Positions 1 through 4,745 are shown, counted from the first letter of the stretch. The stretch: 6,293 nt of DNA from Planctomycetota bacterium (GCA_013202185.1 JABMSA010000492.1:1-6293); one strand, 5' to 3'. Translations and numbers: made by a program. The notes: generated from the sequence alone by a model not told the origin.

Positions 1-791
1 ACGAACGGTGATTCGAAAATGCCGAAAGACGAGGGGGTATACGGCGGCAGGCTCGCATCCACATAGCAGGGCGCCTCCGGCGACCAGTGCCGGAGATCGG
101 CGGAGGTTGCCAGACTTATCGTGTGACGACCCTCCGCGTCCGCTGCAGCGAAGTACTGGAAGAACGACCCGTCGTCTCCCCGGAGAATGCAGGGGTCGCG
201 ATGTCCAGTTGGCCCAAATACCTGGCGATCTCCCCATTCGGTGGCGTGCTCCACCACTTTCCAGTTATTCAAATCCGAACTTGTGTAGATCCCCGTTCCG
301 GCAGATGGCTCGAACATCCAATATCGGTCTTCGTGACCGATAACAAACGGCGAGCCGTGTAGATGCCGTTCCTCGCCGCCATCCAAGGCAGCCGGGCATC
401 GTTGCCACGGCCCCCAAACACTCTTAGCCACGGCATGACCAACCCGGAAGTGAGTGCCCGGAGCATACAAATGCCCGTGCATGAGTTTATACAAAGTACT
501 GATGAATGGCCTATCGGACGGGACGAGTGCGTCGTCCGCTATCACCTCACTCAGAGAAGAATCAGAGCCGACAGCGAGTTCTTTGAGTTGTTCCAGCGCC
601 TGCCTTGTGCTGGGGAACGGATTCTCGATGCCAAAGAAATGAACATTACCGTCCATGTCTCGAATGAGACAGTGATCATTGACCATCCAGGAATTCGGGC
701 GTGCCGGCTCTGGTTCGTAGACCAGCTTGAAGTCACCGTCCACAGCCGGAATTCGCAGTTCCGGAAAGCATCGTCTTGCATCATCAATCAT
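1..791 (-). CDS. Glycoside hydrolase, five-bladed beta-propeller (GH32/GH43-like), partial
   Basis: Open frame from ATG at 791 down to the left edge, 263 complete codons with no stop, so the C-terminus lies outside. The start is supported by GGAG seven bases upstream; an in-frame stop at 834-836 closes the frame behind it. The sequence has the repeating blade pattern of clan GH-F/GH-J sugar hydrolases: WMVNDHCLIRDMDGNVHFFG near residues 35-54 (candidate catalytic Asp39), 'SSDLNNWKVVEHATEWG' (171-187), GHRDPCILRGDDGSFFQYFA (196-215) with the RDP motif typical of GH32-like enzymes, 'SADLRHWSPE' (230-239), and 'FGIFESPF' with Glu260 as possible general acid. It should cleave glycosidic bonds; the substrate cannot be told. 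No signal peptide is seen, so it may act in the cytoplasm. It was probably co-transcribed with the 277-residue gene before the IS inserted 28 bp upstream of its start. The propeller fold is fairly secure, the exact family is not. Confidence 0.85.
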   Translation of the reverse strand, partial: MIDDARRCFPELRIPAVDGDFKLVYEPEPARPNSWMVNDHCLIRDMDGNVHFFGIENPFPSTRQALEQLKELAVGSDSSLSEVIADDALVPSDRPFISTLYKLMHGHLYAPGTHFRVGHAVAKSVWGPWQRCPAALDGGEERHLHGSPFVIGHEDRYWMFEPSAGTGIYTSSDLNNWKVVEHATEWGDRQVFGPTGHRDPCILRGDDGSFFQYFAAADAEGRHTISLATSADLRHWSPEAPCYVDASLPPYTPSSFGIFESPF

Positions 792-818
792 TGTGTTTCT
801 CCGCCTGTACTGGTTCAC

Positions 819-821
819 CGT
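819..821. repeat. Target-site duplication CGT, left copy
   Basis: CGT directly precedes the left terminal repeat and is matched by CGT at 2402-2404 directly after the right one. Three bases is a usual duplication length for IS3-family elements. A 3-bp match can also arise by chance. Confidence 0.6.
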
Positions 822-854
822 GAATTGGACAAATCACCCTTGCCGTTAAGATGA
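822..854 (+). repeat. Left terminal inverted repeat of the IS
   Basis: Ten bases (GAATTGGACA) match the other IS end exactly; about 17 more match with one gap and a few substitutions. This end lies downstream of orfB and 31 bp from the start codon of the glycoside hydrolase. The inner limit is approximate. Confidence 0.75.
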
Positions 855-855
855 C

Positions 856-958
856 GACTTGCCTCCGGCAAGTCGGAGTTTAAGAAGGCATGGGGGATGC
901 TCTGGATATCCCTTTGGGCGACGTGAAGGGAGGGGGAGCCGGTTTGTTCAGCTCCCCC
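856..958. other. Non-coding tail of the IS with two perfect hairpins
   Basis: Between orfB's stop and the left IS end lie about 200 bp with no recognisable protein. Two exact stem-loops stand out: GACTTGCC-TCC-GGCAAGTC (856-874) and GGGGGAGC-N11-GCTCCCCC (932-939 with 951-958). The octamer GGATATCC occurs at 904-911 and again at 963-970. Neither hairpin is followed by a run of T on either strand, so they are not clear intrinsic terminators. They may slow transcription from the IS into the next gene, or may be a noncoding passenger. Confidence 0.55.
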
Positions 959-1028
959 AGACGGATATCCGTCGCACCCCGGCCGGTTATCCCTGGCGGT
1001 GCGCTCTCCAGCAACACTCGCTTCCGTT

Positions 1029-2054
1029 TCACCGGCTGCAGGCAGTATAGCATCTTGCGTGTCGGTTGTCAAGGCCATTTTTGCGCATCTGTTGCCGCTT
1101 GATGCGCCGCTTTTCGCGTGCGGCGGCGAGCTTGGCGTCGCGGGCCGCCAGGATGGCCTGGGCGCGGCCTTCGAGTTTGTCCTTGGGTGCGATGTAGTCG
1201 ATGGCGCTGTGCAGCCGCACGGTGTTGTAGTGTTCGACCCATTGCCCCACGATCCGGCGGGCATCGTCGAGGGAAAGCGGCGTCCCCGGGCGGATGCATT
1301 CTCGTTTCAGCGTGCCGTGCCACCGCTCGATTTTGCCGTTGCTCTGCGGATAGTACGGCGAGGTTTTCACGTGCGTCATTCCGCACTGGCGGATGAACGC
1401 GTTGAAGTCGCGGGCGATGAATTGCGGGCCGTTGTCGGAGATGATGCGCGGCTTGGCCGTGGGGAAGGCCTCGCGTGCCCGCTGCACGATGGTTTCGACG
1501 TCGCGTTCGGTCATCTGTTCGCGGATCTCCCAGTGCACGATGTAGCGGCTGAAGCCGTCAAGCAGGCTCGCCAGGTAGAAGAAGGTGCCCCGGACGTTGA
1601 CGTAAGTCACGTCCGTATGCCAGTGTTCGTGGGCTTCCAGAGGCTGCACGAATCCAGTCCCTTTCTTTGACGGCGTGCGGTTCCAGCGTGCGAGCAGGCC
1701 GCGTTTTTTCAGCACGCGATACACGCTGCTGGGGCTGGCGGCCGCCACATCGGCGTCCATCATCATATACGTGAGCGTCCGGTAGCCGTCGTGCGGATGC
1801 TCGCCGCGGAAGCGGACGATGGCGTCGATTTCGCAAGGGTCAAGCCAGCAGTCGCGCGGCACCAGTTTGTTGTGCTCGTTGACCTTGCCGTGGCGGTCGC
1901 GCCAGTTGTAGAACTTGCTGCGAGCAAGGCCGATCAACTTCACCAGGTGCGACTCGCGGATTTCGGTTTTGCACGACCAGCCGCGCACGTAGTCGACGAT
2001 CTCGTCGCGGACATCGGGCTGTGTCCAGCGGCTTTTCAGATCTCCCCAAGACTT
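1029..2054 (-). CDS. IS3-family transposase OrfB, DDE integrase core
   Basis: This is the catalytic part of the transposase (rve/integrase-core fold). In the 319-residue version starting at GTG 1988, the DDE triad is visible: Asp126 in HTDVTYV, Asp185 in ISDNGPQF and Glu221 in QSNGKIERWHGTLKRE, with 35 residues between the second Asp and the Glu. YYPQSNGKIERWHG and WVEHYNTVRLHSAIDY are standard family motifs. A helix-turn-helix-like linker (HLVKLIGLARSKFYNW) precedes the core. The frame is open upstream to the A8 run at 2053-2060 and continues KSWGDLKSRWTQPDVRDE. Expression is therefore best explained by -1 frameshifting from orfA, giving a fusion of about 438 residues; the coordinates include that extension. 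GTG 1988 has no clear ribosome binding site. The frame ends at TGA 1029-1031. All key residues are present, so it looks functional. Confidence 0.92.
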   Translation of the reverse strand, partial: KSWGDLKSRWTQPDVRDEIVDYVRGWSCKTEIRESHLVKLIGLARSKFYNWRDRHGKVNEHNKLVPRDCWLDPCEIDAIVRFRGEHPHDGYRTLTYMMMDADVAAASPSSVYRVLKKRGLLARWNRTPSKKGTGFVQPLEAHEHWHTDVTYVNVRGTFFYLASLLDGFSRYIVHWEIREQMTERDVETIVQRAREAFPTAKPRIISDNGPQFIARDFNAFIRQCGMTHVKTSPYYPQSNGKIERWHGTLKRECIRPGTPLSLDDARRIVGQWVEHYNTVRLHSAIDYIAPKDKLEGRAQAILAARDAKLAAAREKRRIKRQQMRKNGLDNRHARCYTACSR

Positions 2055-2344
2055 TTTTTTAGCTCGATGTGGGAGGCCATGATCTCGGCGATCACCTCGT
2101 CCTTGCGGGCGAGCTTGGAGCGCAGGGCTTGCAGCTCAACTTCGCGCTTCTGGCTTCTCGAATCGGTTTTACCGGCGAAGGCGGCGGCACCGTTCTCGAA
2201 GAAAGCTTTCTGCCAGAGGTAGAACTGGTTGGGCTGCAGGCCCAGCTCGTCGCACAGGTCAGAGACGGGCACCTTGTCCAGCAAGTGGCGGCGCAGGACG
2301 GCGACTTTTTCTTCGGGCGTGAAGTGGCGACGTTTGTGTTCCAT
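2036..2344 (-). CDS. IS3-family transposase OrfA, helix-turn-helix protein
   Basis: 102 residues. RRHFTPEEKVAVLRRHLL followed by VSDLCDELGLQPNQFYLWQK (about residues 5-45) is the helix-turn-helix typical of IS3-family OrfA (transposase_8 type), which binds the IS ends. Residues 64-97 (KREVELQALRSKLARKDEVI and on) form a heptad-like coiled coil, as expected for OrfA multimerisation. The start ATG 2344 has AAGGAG (2355-2360) ten bases upstream and a promoter behind it. The gene ends at TGA 2036-2038, overlapping the orfB frame by about 19 bases; its last codons run over the slippery A8 site, where some ribosomes should shift into orfB. Length and layout are normal for the family. Confidence 0.92.
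   Translation of the reverse strand: MEHKRRHFTPEEKVAVLRRHLLDKVPVSDLCDELGLQPNQFYLWQKAFFENGAAAFAGKTDSRSQKREVELQALRSKLARKDEVIAEIMASHIELKKSLGEI
2054..2060 (-). promoter_or_regulatory. Programmed -1 ribosomal frameshift site A_AAA_AAA
   Basis: On the minus strand orfA reads GAG CTA AAA AAA AGT, so a classic X_XXY_YYZ heptamer made only of A lies in the right phase. A slip of one base back gives AAA AAA AAG TCT TGG GGA and enters orfB with no stop. This is the known route to the OrfAB transposase in IS3-family elements. I did not find a clear stimulatory hairpin. Confidence 0.8.
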
Positions 2345-2368
2345 AGGGACGTTTCTCCTTGCTGGTTA

Positions 2369-2401
2369 CATTATAACCGAAACAGGGGAAATGTCCAATT
2401 C
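2369..2401 (-). repeat. Right terminal inverted repeat of the IS
   Basis: Read on the minus strand it begins GAATTGGACATTTCCCCTG and matches the left end. It also carries the -35 element of the transposase promoter, so transposase binding to the end could repress transcription, a common arrangement in insertion sequences (inference). Confidence 0.75.
2370..2397 (-). promoter_or_regulatory. Promoter of the IS transposase genes
   Basis: On the minus strand there is a -35 TGGACA (2397-2392), a 16-bp spacer and a perfect -10 TATAAT (2375-2370). The -35 lies inside the terminal repeat. The -10 sits in a small dyad, GGTTA-TAATG-TAACC. Transcription would start about 20 bp upstream of orfA's ribosome binding site. 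Confidence 0.65.
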
Positions 2402-2404
2402 CGT
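2402..2404. repeat. Target-site duplication CGT, right copy
   Basis: Partner of the CGT at 819-821. It lies 23 bp downstream of the stop codon of the 277-residue gene. Confidence 0.6.
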
Positions 2405-2427
2405 CTGAAGCATGACACGCCCAACCG

Positions 2428-3261
2428 TCACGGGTCACGCGCGGCGCGCTTCGCGCCGTCGCATGCACCCGGTTTGTTGGACAGGTTGTTGTTCCTTGCC
2501 AAGAGGGCGAAGTATTCTTCAAGCGATGACCTGGTCCCCTCATGCATCCCAACGCGCCCGCGAATGCCGACGGTCGCTCCTGGCGACAGTCGTTCGGTCA
2601 AGAACGGGACCATGTGCATGCAGGCATTGCCAGGACACGGCGTGCACCAACGACACGGCGTGTTCCAGTACTGATAGAACCAAAGCCCGCCTTCGACGTT
2701 TTCGACGGCACAGGCGCAGGCCTCTGCATCCGCGCTCGGCGTGAAACTGTAAAGCGGGACCGCGGCCGGGTCTGGCAGATCGGGGCAGGGGTGCATCGGA
2801 ATCCACTTGCCGCCGACGAAGGCAAACAGCCGGCGCGGAGTCGCGACTTCAAACCAATAGCGCCCTTGCACGGCGCGATCCAGTGGTGCGGACGGCATGA
2901 ACCGTTCGTTGCTCCAGCCGGGGTTTCCCGGCAGATGATTTACTCCTGTGCACACATTTGCCCACACATTCGAAATGGTCGACTGTTCAACATTCTTCAC
3001 GGCCAGCGTGACACTGACCGCGGTCTGTTCCGTCTCCACGACGACGGCGATCTCCAACTGATCCGCGACGGTAAAGTGTCCCGACAGGCCTTGCGCATCT
3101 TTCCTCCACGTCCCGGGAATCACGTGTAACAGCCCTGTATGCTTCACCCCCTTGCCCCGGATCCACTCGGGCAGCAGCACACGAAACGATGGACTATCCT
3201 GTTGCCCAATCAGAACGTCAACATCCGAGCAATTGGCTGTTTGCTGATGCAGTCTTGTCAT
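2428..3261 (-). CDS. Uncharacterised 277-residue protein, probable beta-sandwich, Cys-rich near the C-terminus
   Basis: I do not recognise a named family. Starts at ATG 3261, preceded only by a weak AGAAAGA. No signal peptide or membrane segment is seen, so it is probably cytoplasmic. The sequence alternates beta-like stretches: LEIAVVVETEQTAVSVTLAV (69-88), SNVWANVCTGVNHLPGNPGW (97-116), RLFAFVGGKWIPMHPCPDLP (144-163) and GGLWFYQYWNTPCRWCTPCP (191-210). Cys203, 206, 209 and 214 plus His216 cluster within 14 residues and could bind a metal. The C-terminal motif C-M-H-x2-P-x5-L-x-P-G-x5-RGR-x4-EG resembles, from memory, uncharacterised proteins common in planctomycete-type genomes. The last residues (DGAKRAARDP) are read from a GC-rich hairpin (2442-2458). 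Its own promoter and a palindromic operator precede it, and a glycosidase originally followed it 53 bp away, so a role in sugar metabolism is inferred. Confidence 0.8.
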   Translation of the reverse strand: MTRLHQQTANCSDVDVLIGQQDSPSFRVLLPEWIRGKGVKHTGLLHVIPGTWRKDAQGLSGHFTVADQLEIAVVVETEQTAVSVTLAVKNVEQSTISNVWANVCTGVNHLPGNPGWSNERFMPSAPLDRAVQGRYWFEVATPRRLFAFVGGKWIPMHPCPDLPDPAAVPLYSFTPSADAEACACAVENVEGGLWFYQYWNTPCRWCTPCPGNACMHMVPFLTERLSPGATVGIRGRVGMHEGTRSSLEEYFALLARNNNLSNKPGACDGAKRAARDP

Positions 3262-3271
3262 ATGGTCTTTC

Positions 3272-3291
3272 TGTCCAACAATGATTGGACA
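3272..3291. promoter_or_regulatory. Palindromic operator TGTCCAA-N6-TTGGACA
   Basis: TGTCCAACAATGATTGGACA has perfect 7-bp arms and a 6-bp centre. It covers the predicted transcription start of the 277-residue gene and ends 11 bases before its start codon. A dyad of this size over the start point is a typical repressor site. No regulator gene is in the window. It could instead form an RNA hairpin at the 5' end of the message, although its loop and position make an operator more likely. Confidence 0.55.
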
Positions 3292-3294
3292 GGC

Positions 3295-3323
3295 TGTATA
3301 ATCCGGTAGAAGCAGACTGTCCA
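3295..3323 (-). promoter_or_regulatory. Promoter of the 277-residue gene and its operon
   Basis: Minus strand: -35 TGGACA (3323-3318, five of six consensus bases), 17-bp spacer, -10 TATACA (3300-3295). The transcript would begin near 3288, about 27 bases before the start codon, and inside the palindrome at 3272-3291. Before the IS inserted it would have served the glycosidase too. Confidence 0.55.
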
Positions 3324-3339
3324 GCTCTGCCTAAACCCG

Positions 3340-3364
3340 GCGGCAAACGACACTCGTCTGCCGC
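3340..3364. repeat. Stem-loop between the integrase remnant and the operon promoter
   Basis: GCGGCA-A-ACGA, loop CAC, then TCGT-C-TGCCGC: eleven positions with a single A/C mismatch. It lies upstream of the operon promoter and downstream of the integrase. It may be a folded part of a recombination site or a transcription barrier. A competing 7-bp pairing, CCGGCGG (3337-3343) with CCGCCGG (3388-3394), spans it. Confidence 0.4.
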
Positions 3365-3413
3365 AACTGCTTCTTGCGCCAGCACTTCCGCCGGAACGTT
3401 GCTGAGCCACCTC

Positions 3414-3438
3414 CGTCTTATACAGTCTGTATAAGACG
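3414..3438. repeat. Perfect 25-nt palindrome beside the integrase stop
   Basis: CGTCTTATACAG, one T, then CTGTATAAGACG: twelve base pairs without a mismatch, beginning two bases after the integrase stop codon. No T-run follows on the minus strand, so it is not a standard terminator. Position next to a tyrosine recombinase suggests a recombinase-binding or other protein-binding dyad. It lacks the GTTRRRY core expected of an integron site. Confidence 0.6.
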
Positions 3439-3440
3439 AT

Positions 3441-4245
3441 TCACAAGCCATCGACCGGACTCCTCACGCCGTGGCCTCCCTTATTCAGGACGTGCGTGTA
3501 GATCATGGTCGTACTCACGTCCTTGTGCCCAAGCAGTTCCTGGATCGTTCGGATGTCATAGCCGCTTTCGAGCAGGTGGGTAGCGAAGGAATGCCGAAAC
3601 GTATGGCACCCCACGTGCTTCACCACGTTCGCCTTGCTCACCGCCTCCTTGACCGCCCGCTGAAGTATCGTTTCGTGAACGTGGTGTCGCCCTTCCACGC
3701 CGGTCTTGGTGTTCTTCCAGCGCTTTTCCTGGGGGAAGACCCATTGCCAACGCCATTCGCTGGGGGCGTTGGGATACTTTCGGTCGAGAGCCATCGGCAG
3801 TTGCACGCGGCCCCAGCCGTCCGCAAGGTCGCGCTCATGCACCGCCTTAACCTTCTTCAGGTGCTCCTGAAGCGGTGCTTTCAGCGAAACAGGCAGCATC
3901 GTAATTCGGTCCTTCGAACCCTTGCCGTCACGAACCAGAATCTCGTTCCGCGAGAAGTCGATACCCTGAATCCGCAGACGCAGGCTTCGGCCATCTCGGC
4001 GGGGTGACGTGCCTTTGGAAGAAAATGTACCTCTTGACCCAATGGCAATACGTCTGCTCGGTCCGTCGGCTGTAATGGCGGGAGCGTAGCGCCTGCGCCA
4101 AGCGGTCAAGCAACTTCGGCTCGGCACTAGCCTTCGCGGCAGGCTGCTCGGCTTCGCTACGCCAGGCGGTGTCCTTACGCTCGGCCGAACCAGGCGATGA
4201 CGGGCCGACACTGGAAACGACCGTATCTGCGTTCCTATCGAGCAT
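3441..4245 (-). pseudogene. Integron-type tyrosine recombinase (intI-like), frameshifted and internally deleted
   Basis: An integron integrase would insert and excise gene cassettes at attI/attC sites. The N-terminal part starts at ATG 4245 (GAGG eight bases upstream) and contains the SAM-like DNA-binding domain, LLDRLAQALRSRHYSRRTEQ through TYCHWVKRYIFF, ending near 4015. The frame then changes: RHPAEMAEA (4009-3983) is read in a second frame, and the catalytic half LRLRIQGIDFSRNEILVRDG to 3441 in a third. Present are Lys in GKGSKDR, His/Arg in HTFRHSFATH, His in LGHKDVST and Tyr in MIYTHVLN. The integron-specific insert WRWQWVFPQEKRW...GRHHVHE and the ending GGHGVRSPVDGL are typical of IntI. 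Roughly 100 central residues are gone, among them the stretch around the first catalytic Arg (the YGSGLRLME region of relatives). It cannot be a working recombinase. Confidence 0.88.
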
Positions 4246-4271
4246 GGGTGCGACCTCGCTTTTGACCGCTG

Positions 4272-4300
4272 ATTGTACGTCTTGGCAAGTCGCGAGTCAA
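4272..4300 (-). promoter_or_regulatory. Promoter of the integrase remnant
   Basis: Minus strand: -35 TTGACT (4300-4295), 17-bp spacer, -10 TACAAT (4277-4272), five of six bases each. It lies 27 bp upstream of the start codon. The promoter is well preserved although the gene is broken, which fits recent decay. I see no CTGT-N8-ACAG LexA box over it. Confidence 0.6.
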
Positions 4301-4362
4301 TAGAAAATTTCACAACCATTCGGGGCTGCGGTGGGGACGTGGCTGTTAACCCCTGAGCCAGC

Positions 4363-4369
4363 GTTAAAC
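4363..4369 (+). other. Possible attI-type core GTTAAAC upstream of intI
   Basis: GTTAAAC fits the GTTRRRY core of integron attachment sites. It lies about 118 bp upstream of the integrase start and is oriented away from it, as attI is in classical integrons. The motif is short and degenerate and no attC site or gene cassette follows it, so this is only a candidate. Confidence 0.2.
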
Positions 4370-4518
4370 AGAGAATCTGAGAGTTTTGGAGGGTACGTTC
4401 GAGGGTGCGGGCGGAAATGTGGCAGTTCCGGCTGCGAGTCGGTTTCTCGTCCGAAAAACCGAGAGTACGCCCGTTCCCTCAAGCGGCTTCCTAAGCTCTT
4501 TACGTGCAAAGGGTTATC
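4370..4518. other. Non-coding stretch between integrase and tRNA terminator
   Basis: No believable gene on either strand. The one visible structure is TCGGTTT (4439-4445) pairing with AAACCGA (4456-4462). Long frames cross this stretch, but they are antisense or read-through artefacts of the tRNA piece. Confidence 0.5.
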
Positions 4519-4519
4519 G

Positions 4520-4553
4520 AAAAAAGCCCTGAAGTCCATAAACTTCAGGGCTT
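4520..4553 (-). terminator. Rho-independent terminator after the tRNA-Asn remnant
   Basis: Perfect 12-bp stem AAGCCCTGAAGT / ACTTCAGGGCTT (4524-4535 with 4542-4553), 6-base loop, and on the minus strand the stem runs into TTTTTT (4525-4520). It points the same way as the tRNA remnant, 41 bases past its CCA end, so it is probably that gene's original terminator. There is no T-run in the plus direction. Confidence 0.88.
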
Positions 4554-4554
4554 C

Positions 4555-4636
4555 GTTAACCGTTGTGCGGTCAAAAGTTCGGTGTTTTTTGTTTGGCTCC
4601 CCGGGCTGGATTCGAACCAGCAACCTAACGGTTAAC
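4555..4636. repeat. Inverted repeat GTTAACCGTT linking tRNA loop and terminator leader
   Basis: GTTAACCGTT (4555-4564) is exactly complementary to AACGGTTAAC (4627-4636). The right arm is the anticodon loop and 3' stem of the tRNA remnant; the left arm lies just before the terminator. In the minus-strand transcript the two would pair. Confidence 0.5.
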
Positions 4637-4638
4637 AG
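4594..4638 (-). pseudogene. tRNA-Asn(GTT) 3' fragment (or internally deleted tRNA)
   Basis: On the minus strand, in order: anticodon loop CTGTTAA with anticodon GTT (4638-4632), 3' anticodon stem CCGTT, variable AGGTT, T-stem GCTGG, T-loop TTCGAAT, T-stem CCAGC, 3' acceptor strand CCGGGGA, discriminator G and encoded CCA (4596-4594). The 5' half is missing: bases before the loop (GCCGC) cannot pair with CCGTT and there is no D-arm. TCCCCAG at 4649-4643 matches the expected 5' acceptor TCCCCGG in six of seven bases, so about 20 bases spanning the D-arm and 5' anticodon stem may have been deleted. Alternatively this is the 3' half left at one end of an element integrated in the anticodon loop. 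Either way it cannot work as a tRNA. Confidence 0.8.
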
Positions 4639-4745
4639 GCGGCTGGGGAAGGCCCGCCGAGAAGCCTGAAAGTCGTTTACCAGTAACAGCATACCATATC
4701 TCGAAGGCGTTTACAAGCGCTTTTCTGAGGTGACGAGTTTATGCG

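Larger units (their letters stand above)
822..2401 (-). mobile_element. IS3-family insertion sequence, 1580 bp, apparently complete
   Basis: Two frames, orfA and orfB, are arranged as in IS3-family elements and lie inside matching ends. The left end begins GAATTGGACA (822-831); the right end, read on the minus strand, begins with the same ten bases (2401-2392). Similarity continues inward for about 33 bp (CCCTTGCCGTTAAGATG against CCCTGTTTCGGTTATAATG). The trinucleotide CGT directly abuts both ends (819-821 and 2402-2404), fitting the 3-bp target duplication usual in this family. Transposition genes look intact, so the copy could be active. The unusual part is about 200 bp between the end of orfB (1029) and the left end, with no coding capacity I recognise. 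The element lies between two codirectional genes and is transcribed in their direction. Precise ends are inferred from this one copy. Confidence 0.85.

Noticed and set aside
551..787. Minus-strand frame of 78 codons (MMMQDDAFRN...) and plus-strand frame 363-854
   Set aside because: Both are out of frame with the glycoside hydrolase that covers 1-791 and has clear propeller motifs.
815..1264. Minus-strand frame of 149 codons running from orfB out through the IS tail
   Set aside because: It overlaps orfB in another frame and its tail has no family resemblance or start signal.
999..1670. Long plus-strand frame of 223 codons over orfB
   Set aside because: It is the antisense of the transposase, open only because of GC-rich third positions. 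No ribosome binding site and no recognisable domain.
2442..2458. GC hairpin CGGCGCG-CTT-CGCGCCG as terminator of the 277-residue gene
   Set aside because: It lies inside the coding end and has no T-run on the minus strand.
2542..3129. Plus-strand frame of 195 codons opposite the 277-residue gene
   Set aside because: Shadow of the minus-strand gene, which has promoter, operator and coherent beta-rich sequence.
3471..4007. Plus-strand frame of 178 codons opposite the integrase
   Set aside because: Antisense of the integrase catalytic half; no supporting signals.
4331..4669. Plus-strand frame containing SPGWIRTSNLTVNRRL, and the minus-strand frame 4297-4692 containing VRIQPGEP
   Set aside because: Both are translations across the tRNA-Asn remnant (WIRTSN is the antisense of the T-arm TTCGAATCC). 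Such frames are a familiar artefact and not proteins.
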